A stretch of 6,269 nucleotides of DNA from Kiritimatiellales bacterium (GTDB lineage: Bacteria > Verrucomicrobiota > Kiritimatiellia > Kiritimatiellales > Pontiellaceae), in contig DAOUQA010000123.1 in NCBI GenBank assembly GCA_030625905.1, positions 1 to 6,269 of the forward strand, read 5' to 3'. How positions within the stretch are numbered: the stretch's first letter is position 1; each line of letters starts with the position of its first letter. Both the position numbers and the translations under genes were made by a program. Shown piece after piece: positions 1 through 4,821 of the stretch. Under the pieces are notes generated by a model. That model saw only the letters and a list, made by a program, of their open reading frames with translations. It did no database searches and had not been told where the DNA came from.

Positions 1-35
1 GGCTTGAGCTTCATTTTGAATGCGTTTCTGATCAT
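1..35 (-). CDS. rhaM: L-rhamnose mutarotase, N-terminal fragment (runs off window)
   Basis: Only the first 12 codons lie in the window. They read MIRNAFKMKLKP and continue past the left edge. Seen directly: an ATG at 33-35 preceded on the minus strand by GTGGAGAAACC, a fair ribosome binding site. From family knowledge, RhaM (the rhamnose mutarotase family, about 100-115 residues) typically begins M-I-R-x-A-F-x-M-x-[LV]-x-P, which this matches closely. RhaM interconverts alpha- and beta-L-rhamnopyranose in the cytoplasm so that the sugar isomerase or dehydrogenase receives the correct anomer. The context supports the call, since a secreted alpha-L-rhamnosidase is encoded upstream on the same strand. 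The call rests on 12 residues plus context, so other small alpha/beta-barrel monooxygenase-like proteins cannot be excluded. Confidence 0.68.
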   Translation of the reverse strand, partial: MIRNAFKMKLK

Positions 36-47
36 GGTTTCTCCACT

Positions 48-60
48 TACGTATTACGTA
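48..60. promoter_or_regulatory. Perfect 13-bp palindrome TACGTA-t-TACGTA upstream of rhaM
   Basis: Two TACGTA hexamers, each self-complementary, flank a single central base, giving a perfect 6-1-6 palindrome and at the same time a direct repeat. It ends 13 nt before the rhaM start codon and abuts the ribosome binding site. It could be a repressor operator or a small mRNA hairpin that limits ribosome access. No regulator is identifiable in the window, and it may be chance. Confidence 0.3.
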
Positions 61-74
61 CTTCATGATTTTCC

Positions 75-102
75 GGCGTGAGGCGTGACGATTGAGGCGT
101 GA
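75..102. repeat. Heptamer tandem array (GGCGTGA x3 plus a variant unit)
   Basis: Four consecutive 7-bp units lie at 75-81, 82-88, 89-95 and 96-102. Units 1, 2 and 4 are GGCGTGA, and unit 3 is CGATTGA. The array lies in the non-coding gap between the small membrane protein gene and rhaM. Its 11-mer TGAGGCGTGAC (79-89 and 93-103) recurs inverted at 138-148. No protein or RNA gene is evident here. Slippage-type expansion of an intergenic repeat is the simplest explanation. Confidence 0.6.
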
Positions 103-148
103 CTCGGACTGCATTCAATTTCTATCACGGCTCACTGGTCACGCCTCA
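79..148. repeat. 11-bp inverted repeat with two alternative left arms
   Basis: TGAGGCGTGAC is present at 79-89 and 93-103, and its exact reverse complement is at 138-148. In the minus-strand transcript the copy at 148-138 comes first, and its first three bases are the TGA stop codon of the preceding small gene. It can pair with either downstream copy, giving two mutually exclusive 11-bp stems with loops of 34 or 48 nt. No U-rich tract follows, so it is not a standard intrinsic terminator. A role in processing or stabilising the transcript between the transporter genes and rhaM is possible. Confidence 0.5.
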
Positions 149-322
149 GCCTTCCTTTTCGCGTCCAATCCAGAGGAGTGCGCTGGCAAACCAAACAATG
201 GTCGCCACCAACAGAAGCTGCTTGTTGGCTTGCAATGTAATTTTCTCCGAGTAGAACAGCGCGGGCGCGGCAACCACCAGGATGAGTGCCAGATATGAGA
301 TGATTTCAGCGATTTTTTTCAT
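146..322 (-). CDS. 58-residue two-helix membrane protein, coupled to the NCS1 transporter
   Basis: This reading frame is too short for many gene callers. It encodes 58 residues beginning MKKIAEIISYLALIL and ending LLWIGREKEG. Two hydrophobic stretches, about residues 7-23 and 36-53, are separated by a polar turn (YSEKITLQANKQ). Basic residues at both ends suggest both termini face the cytoplasm. The transporter stop codon TAA and this ATG share one base (TAATG at 320-324), so translation is probably coupled and stoichiometry linked. I do not recognise a named family. By analogy with other transporters that have small membrane partners (PanF with YhdT, ActP with YjcH), it may be an accessory subunit of the upstream permease, but that is inference. 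The coding call itself rests on the overlap, the clean helix pattern and a stop immediately before the intergenic repeats. Confidence 0.72.
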   Translation of the reverse strand: MKKIAEIISYLALILVVAAPALFYSEKITLQANKQLLLVATIVWFASALLWIGREKEG

Positions 323-1728
323 TATACATCTCCCTTCTGCGTAAGCTTGCTCAGGACAATATAAAGCGCCGTGGCAATAAACCAGCCGGGTAGCGCCACG
401 AAATAGAGTTGGAATGCCGGATGGCCGGACTTAACCAGCACCACGCAAATCGCCAGCGTAACCAGCCATGCCGCGCCCGCCGCCCAGTTAATCTTCAAGC
501 CGCGATGCTCGGCATAGTATTGCTGGAGTCCAAGCTTTGGAAAAATCCAGAAGTCGGTAAACACCACCGCGCCCATCGGCATCAGGATCAGGCCGTAGAG
601 CGCCACGAATCCGAGCAGGCGCATAGCGATGGCTGGAAACATTCCGGCGACCGTCGCCAGCAACCCTGCCCCAATCGTCACAGCAAAGCGCGACTTGTTC
701 GGCATGATCGCCTGAAACGCGAGGCCCGCGCGATAGATGGTCGGATTGGCCGTTGTCCATCCGGCAACAATCACACAGATCAAGCCAGCGACGCCCGCCG
801 CACGGTAGGCCAGCGGCCCCGGCAGCACGTCGGTGTTGGCCGGATCTATATGCAGTTGCAGCGCATAAAGGATCGACGCGGCCAGCCATGCCATGAAGTG
901 GCCGACATACATCCCGGAGGCCGCCGCGATACCATGCCACGATTTTTTTGCGAACCGGAACACGGAGAGGTCCGACATGCCGACGTGCATCGCCATATTG
1001 GCGAACCAGGCAAAGAAGGTGACATGCCAGAAGGTGAATTTGATCTGCCCCGGCAGCGGGTCGCCGCCCTTCCAGATCGAGGTCGTGCAGAGTTCCCAAA
1101 GGCTGGAAAGCGAATTCACCTCCGCACCGGTCACTTCGATAAACTGGCGCAGTCCAATAATGCCGAAGCCAAGGAACACCAGCGCCATCCACGGCGCGGC
1201 AATGTTGGCTACCTTCGAGACGGTGTCGTAGCCCCAAGCCGCGATCACCGAGATCAACCCGCCCACTACCAGCACGGCGAGTACCCAGCCAATGGAGTTG
1301 GGATAGAGATCGCCGAGTCCAGGCATGGGGAAATGGAACCAGACCCCCACCGCCGTCGCCGAGACGGTGATCATTGATCCCGCGAGGAAACAGAACATTA
1401 CCCCGTTGGCAATGTTGTAGAGCGTGACTAAATTGCGCCCACAGATTTTTTCGAGCTGGTAGTAGAGCGTCAACCGCGCACGCACCGCGATCGGCGCGCA
1501 GAGAAACATCCAGCTCAATACCGCCAGCAGATTGCCGAGCAGCAATCCAAAAACGACATCGAACGCGCTCACGCCCGCCGCCACAAACAACGGCCCGATC
1601 ATCAGCTCGGTTCCGGCGCAATGTTCCCCGGCATACATCCCGACAAACGCCTTCAGCCCGCGCGTCTTCGACTCGGGAACCGGTTCGCGCTCGAACTCAC
1701 CATGCTTTTCCTGTTTTTCTTCAGCCAT
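322..1728 (-). CDS. NCS1-family (cytosine/purine permease-like) cation symporter
   Basis: A 468-residue polytopic inner-membrane protein with about twelve hydrophobic segments after a charged, hydrophilic N-terminus (residues 1-25). Family-type features include the early glycine-rich helix region (GMYAGEHCAGTELMIGPLF, residues 30-48) and the WTTANPTIYRAGLAFQ stretch (324-339), which corresponds to the W-T/S-T-N segment of CodB-like NCS1 proteins. Near residues 386-400 an MGAVVFTDFWIFPKLG segment matches the [GA]xxxxDFxxxxK-type late-helix motif. Length agrees with the family (about 420-500). NCS1 carriers normally import nucleobases, hydantoins, allantoin or vitamins with Na+ or H+. The surrounding genes concern rhamnose, so the real substrate is uncertain. 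I chose the ATG at 1726-1728 over a frame-open ATG at 1836 because AGGAGGA sits 5 nt upstream, and the extra 36 residues would be encoded by repeat DNA. It overlaps the next gene by one base. Confidence 0.85.
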   Translation of the reverse strand: MAEEKQEKHGEFEREPVPESKTRGLKAFVGMYAGEHCAGTELMIGPLFVAAGVSAFDVVFGLLLGNLLAVLSWMFLCAPIAVRARLTLYYQLEKICGRNLVTLYNIANGVMFCFLAGSMITVSATAVGVWFHFPMPGLGDLYPNSIGWVLAVLVVGGLISVIAAWGYDTVSKVANIAAPWMALVFLGFGIIGLRQFIEVTGAEVNSLSSLWELCTTSIWKGGDPLPGQIKFTFWHVTFFAWFANMAMHVGMSDLSVFRFAKKSWHGIAAASGMYVGHFMAWLAASILYALQLHIDPANTDVLPGPLAYRAAGVAGLICVIVAGWTTANPTIYRAGLAFQAIMPNKSRFAVTIGAGLLATVAGMFPAIAMRLLGFVALYGLILMPMGAVVFTDFWIFPKLGLQQYYAEHRGLKINWAAGAAWLVTLAICVVLVKSGHPAFQLYFVALPGWFIATALYIVLSKLTQKGDV

Positions 1729-1733
1729 AAGTA

Positions 1734-1740
1734 TCCTCCT
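1734..1740 (-). promoter_or_regulatory. Ribosome binding site fixing the NCS1 transporter start
   Basis: On the minus strand AGGAGGA is followed by a 5-nt spacer (TACTT) and ATG. This near-ideal Shine-Dalgarno sequence argues for translation starting at 1728. The longer open frame to 1836 would run through the double-palindrome repeat. Confidence 0.82.
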
Positions 1741-1751
1741 CATTGCTTTCC

Positions 1752-1804
1752 TGTAGCGGTGCTTCTCAGAAGCACCTTCGCAAGCGGTTCTAAGAACCGC
1801 CACA
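1752..1804. repeat. 53-bp REP/BIME-like double palindrome
   Basis: Two perfect odd-length palindromes stand in tandem: GGTGCTTCT-c-AGAAGCACC (1758-1776) and GCGGTTCT-a-AGAACCGC (1784-1800), joined by TTCGCAA. The whole unit is bounded by imperfect terminal inverted repeats, TGTAGCGGT at 1752-1760 and ACCGCCACA at 1796-1804 (one mismatch over nine). This architecture resembles a pair of inverted REP elements (BIME) or a very short MITE. It lies between the broken sulfatase and the transporter ribosome binding site. In RNA it folds into two adjacent hairpins with no following U-tract. A pair of operators for one regulator is an alternative, though the two palindromes share only the GNGGTTCT/GGTGCTTCT-like core. 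Confidence 0.65.
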
Positions 1805-1834
1805 CAACACGGGGTGCCTCTCCAATTCAAGAGC

Positions 1835-1881
1835 ATAGAGGTTCCGATATTTTAATATTATTAAAATATCGGAACCCCTAT
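1835..1881. repeat. 47-bp near-perfect palindrome (long hairpin) after the broken sulfatase
   Basis: An 18-bp perfect arm, GGTTCCGATATTTTAATA (1840-1857), is followed by one central base and its exact complement (1859-1876). Four further pairs extend the stem to 1835-1838/1878-1881, interrupted only at 1839/1877. That position is an A-C mismatch in plus-strand RNA but a G-U wobble in minus-strand RNA, so the minus-strand transcript can form an uninterrupted 23-pair stem. The TAG stop codon of the sulfatase remnant (1878-1880) lies in the stem base. No U-run follows, so classical termination is unlikely. Transcript 3'-end stabilisation, an RNA-processing site, or a repeat inserted at the break point are all possible. 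Confidence 0.75.
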
Positions 1882-2192
1882 ACCGCCAGCCGCTCCCCCG
1901 CCCAAGCCGCAACCCGATAGTCGGTCGTCTGCTCGTCGCGTTCGGGATAGAGCCCGCTCATTAGGCTGGTGCGCGAAGGATTGCATACCGGCGACTGGCA
2001 CTGGGCATTGCTGAACAGCACGCCGCGCCTGGCCAGCCGATCGATATTCGGCGTCTGTGCCTGCGGGTGCCCACCTATGCAACCGATCCAGTCGTTGAGG
2101 TTGTCGATGACAACCAACAGGACATTGGGCTTGGCCAAGGTTGCCCCGGCGCAGAACAACAGAAAAACACAAAAACGAATCCTCTTCCCCAT
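1878..2192 (-). pseudogene. Truncated S1-family sulfatase remnant
   Basis: The 104-codon frame begins with a signal peptide (MGKRIRFCVFLLFCAGATLA, residues 1-20). It continues as a recognisable arylsulfatase-superfamily N-terminus, with KPNVLLVVID (21-30), TPNIDRLARRGVLF (47-60) and SPVCNPSRTSLMSG (67-80). Cys70 in C-N-P-S-R is the residue normally converted to formylglycine. After residue 83 family similarity stops. The final residues, TTDYRVAAWAGERLAV, vaguely resemble the late YRxxxW segment of sulfatases and could be a C-terminal piece joined by internal deletion. Full members have about 450-550 residues, so the metal-site Asp-Asn, substrate pocket and C-terminal domain are missing. Residue 31 is Asn where the family has the second metal-binding Asp. 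The style (NDWIGCIGGHPQAQTPNID) resembles iduronate-2-sulfatase-like proteins. It starts 2 nt after the rhamnosidase stop with a poor ribosome binding site of its own, so it would rely on coupled translation. Confidence 0.82.
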
Positions 2193-2194
2193 AT

Positions 2195-4807
2195 CTACAT
2201 ATCCAGACTAAAATGGTAGGTTCCGGCTCCCACTGTTTCGGATTTGCGTCCATTCGGAAAGACAACTGTGGCCGTGGTGTTGGGAGGGATGGCGACTTCC
2301 ATCGTGATTTTCCCGTCCTCCCTCTTCCAACCGCTGGAAGCCTTGCCGTAGGGAGTTTCCAGTTCGGCACGCACCCAGTCAAACGGCCCGCCGATAACGG
2401 GATGAACAAAGAAGTGCTTGTAGCCGGGGTGAGCGGGATCGGGGCAAAGCCCTGCGATGCGTTCATACATCCACTGTCCGATCGCGCCGTAGGCATAGTG
2501 GTTGAAGGAGTTCATTCCAGCATCACCGAATCCGTCTTCGTGGCTATAACTGTTCCAGCGCTCCCACATGGTGGTGGCGCCTTGGTTGATGGAGTAGAAC
2601 CACGACGGATAGGTCTCCTTGAACAACACCGTGAAGGCTAGGTCGGCATGTCTAGTTTGATCCAACACCTGCGTAATATACGGCGTGCCGAGGAACCCCG
2701 TACGCAAATGGTCGTCTGCATCGTGAACCAACCGGACCAGATGCACGACGGCCTTTTCCTGCAGTTCGGCAGGGATCAAATCGAAGGCGATGGCCAGCAG
2801 ATAGGCGGTTTGTGTTTCGGGTGTGTTTTTCAATTTTCCACCCTCATCGAAATAATGCTTCGTGAAGGCCTGCCGAACAACCGCAGCCGCGGAGGCATAT
2901 TTCTTCGCCTCGGCTGTTTTTCCCAGCACGCGCGCGGAATCGGCGAGGATTTTCGTGCTGCGCGCATAATAGGCGGTGGTCAGCAAATCCAGAGGCGTAT
3001 CGCCTTTCGCGTCCGAGGCATAAGGCTGGAGCCAGTCGCCGAAACCGGCAAGCCCCTTTTTGCGACCTTTCGAGATCAGCCCATCCTCGGCTTTCGACCG
3101 GTAGTAGCCGACCAAGCGTTCCATCATTTGAAAGTTTTCTGCCAACACTTCGAGATCGCCGGTGCGGACATAGACCTCCCACGGGATGAAGGTGGCGGCA
3201 TCCATCCAGCCGGGGCTGTCGCCATTGCCCAGCACATCGGGGATGACGTGGGGAATCTGCCCTTCTGCCATTTGGTCATCGCGCATGGAGCCTAGCCAGC
3301 TTTTCCAGAAGGCGTGGCAGTCGTAGTTAAACATTGAGGTTGGGCAGAAGACCTGGGCATCGCCCGTCCAGCCGAGGCGTTCGTCGCGCTGCGGGCAGTC
3401 GGTCGGGATATCGAGAAAGTTGCCGCGCTGCCCCCAGATAATATTGGATTGCAACTGGTTGAGTTTTTCGTGCGACGACTCGAAGGTTCCAACCCTTGGA
3501 AGGTCGGAATGCAGCACCACGCCCGTCACCCAACCCTTCTCCGGCGTTGCCCCGTTCGGCACCCCGGAAAGTTCCACATACCGGAAGCCGTGGAAGGTGA
3601 ACGAGGGTTCCCACTCGATGGTTCCGGTTTTGGCCGCCGTGTAGGTGTCGGTCGACTTGGCAGAGCGGTAGTTGACCGTATACATCGTACCGTCGGTATT
3701 AAGCATTTCAGCAAAACGGATCGTGACGGTTTGGTCTTTTTCGACGGGTATATTGAGTTTTGCCCAGCCGACCATGTTTTGGCCGAGATCGAAAACAAAG
3801 CGCCCGGATTCGGGTTCGCTGATGGACTGGACAGCCAGTTCCTCTGTTTTACGGACGGGGGCAAACGGCTTTGGGATCAACCGGGCGGAACCGAGGTCGG
3901 CAGAGGTAGCAACGGCGCCCCAGCCGGACACCGGTTTGCGGGCGTCGTATTCCTCGCCGTCGTACAGGCTCGACGAAAGGATCGGCCCGTCGAACGTAGC
4001 CTGCCATTCGCCATCGGAAACCAGGATTTCGGTAGCCCCGTCCTGATAGGTGATTTCCAGTTGCAACAACAACTCGGGATGCTGGCCAAACAGGTTTTTC
4101 TGGTGCTTCCAGCCGATGCGGCCCGCATACCAGCCCGTACCGAGCATGGCGGTGATAGCGTTGCCGCCCTCGCGCAGCTGGGCGGTCACATCATAGGTCA
4201 GCGTGTCGAGTCGATGCTTGTACGAAGTCCAGCCATTCGCAAAATGGTCGTTGCCGACCTTTTCGCCATTGAGTTCGATCTCGAAGACGCCGCGCGCCGT
4301 TACATGCAGGCGGGCGTGGGCAATTTTTCCAGAGGCTGGAAATTCCCGGCGCAACCAGGCAACCGCTTCCTTCTTCGGATCGGCCTCCTCCTTCGGGCTG
4401 ATCCATTGGGCCTTCCAATCCTTGGAAGTGAGCAGCCCCATCTCAAAATGGGCAAGCTCGCTCCAGTCGGAATCCGTACCGGTTTCATCGCGGAACCGGA
4501 CGCGCCACGCGAGCTGCTGGCGCGAGGCCAGCGGCGTGCCGCCGTACGGCACGAGCACGGACTGATCGGACTCCATCCACCCGCTATCCCAAACCGTCGT
4601 CCGGCTTTGGACATCGCGAACCTCCATCTGGAAAGCCGACTGCGCCTTCACGCCTTCGGGCAGCTTCCAGGAAAAGGACGGGGTGGCGTCGTGGAAGCCC
4701 AACGGCTCCACAAAGCCTTCGCCCACGGTCAACGAATGTGCATTCCCTTCGGCATAGGCCAAACTGGCTAAAGTCGCGAAGCATAGGGTAGTCAGTATTT
4801 TTTTCAT
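2195..4807 (-). CDS. Secreted GH78 alpha-L-rhamnosidase
   Basis: An 870-residue enzyme that removes terminal alpha-L-rhamnose from glycans by inversion. Residues 1-19 form a signal peptide ending AYA, so it is exported. The domain order is the standard one for GH78: a fibronectin-like beta domain (about 25-125), the N-terminal lectin-like domain with GWTSYKHRLDTLTYDVT (192-208) and LGTGWYAGR (222-230), a second beta domain (about 320-430), the (alpha/alpha)6 catalytic barrel (about 435-780), and a C-terminal beta domain. Active-site signatures are intact: DCPQRDERLGWTGD (470-483), WEVY with Glu544 as the likely general acid, ATTMWERW with Glu749 as the likely base, and NHYAYG with His770. These roles are assigned by analogy with characterised GH78 enzymes. 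Length is normal. The start is supported by AAGGAG 4 nt upstream. It lies 14 nt after the sulfatase, and its TAG is 2 nt before the sulfatase remnant, so all three were probably one transcript. Confidence 0.95.
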   Translation of the reverse strand: MKKILTTLCFATLASLAYAEGNAHSLTVGEGFVEPLGFHDATPSFSWKLPEGVKAQSAFQMEVRDVQSRTTVWDSGWMESDQSVLVPYGGTPLASRQQLAWRVRFRDETGTDSDWSELAHFEMGLLTSKDWKAQWISPKEEADPKKEAVAWLRREFPASGKIAHARLHVTARGVFEIELNGEKVGNDHFANGWTSYKHRLDTLTYDVTAQLREGGNAITAMLGTGWYAGRIGWKHQKNLFGQHPELLLQLEITYQDGATEILVSDGEWQATFDGPILSSSLYDGEEYDARKPVSGWGAVATSADLGSARLIPKPFAPVRKTEELAVQSISEPESGRFVFDLGQNMVGWAKLNIPVEKDQTVTIRFAEMLNTDGTMYTVNYRSAKSTDTYTAAKTGTIEWEPSFTFHGFRYVELSGVPNGATPEKGWVTGVVLHSDLPRVGTFESSHEKLNQLQSNIIWGQRGNFLDIPTDCPQRDERLGWTGDAQVFCPTSMFNYDCHAFWKSWLGSMRDDQMAEGQIPHVIPDVLGNGDSPGWMDAATFIPWEVYVRTGDLEVLAENFQMMERLVGYYRSKAEDGLISKGRKKGLAGFGDWLQPYASDAKGDTPLDLLTTAYYARSTKILADSARVLGKTAEAKKYASAAAVVRQAFTKHYFDEGGKLKNTPETQTAYLLAIAFDLIPAELQEKAVVHLVRLVHDADDHLRTGFLGTPYITQVLDQTRHADLAFTVLFKETYPSWFYSINQGATTMWERWNSYSHEDGFGDAGMNSFNHYAYGAIGQWMYERIAGLCPDPAHPGYKHFFVHPVIGGPFDWVRAELETPYGKASSGWKREDGKITMEVAIPPNTTATVVFPNGRKSETVGAGTYHFSLDM

Positions 4808-4821
4808 CTTTCTCCTTCTTC

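Noticed and set aside
409..1377. Long plus-strand open frame opposite the transporter (322 codons)
   Set aside because: It is rich in Arg, His, Gln and Pro with no hydrophobic core, as expected for the antisense of a GC-rich membrane protein. The minus-strand frame has clear NCS1 motifs.
488..1621. Second long minus-strand frame within the transporter (377 codons)
   Set aside because: It is an out-of-frame reading of the permease with Arg/Cys/Gly-rich content. The permease frame alone shows membrane helices and family motifs.
1752..1804. CRISPR repeat pair
   Set aside because: Only two palindromes with different cores and a 7-nt linker are present. There are no spacer-sized intervals or cas genes.
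1729..1836. 36-residue N-terminal extension of the transporter
   Set aside because: The extra codons run through the double-palindrome repeat, and a strong AGGAGGA ribosome binding site with 5-nt spacing precedes the ATG at 1728.
1729..1877. Promoter for the transporter gene
   Set aside because: A TTGAAT hexamer exists on the minus strand but no acceptable -10 box follows at normal spacing. The AT-rich palindrome centre alone is not adequate evidence.
1835..1881. Intrinsic transcription terminator
   Set aside because: The stem is long, but no U-rich tract follows on either strand, and the permease downstream has no evident promoter of its own.
3449..4771. Long plus-strand open frame opposite the rhamnosidase (440 codons)
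   Set aside because: It has no recognisable domain or ribosome binding site, and GH78 motifs occupy the opposite strand throughout. It is a compositional shadow.
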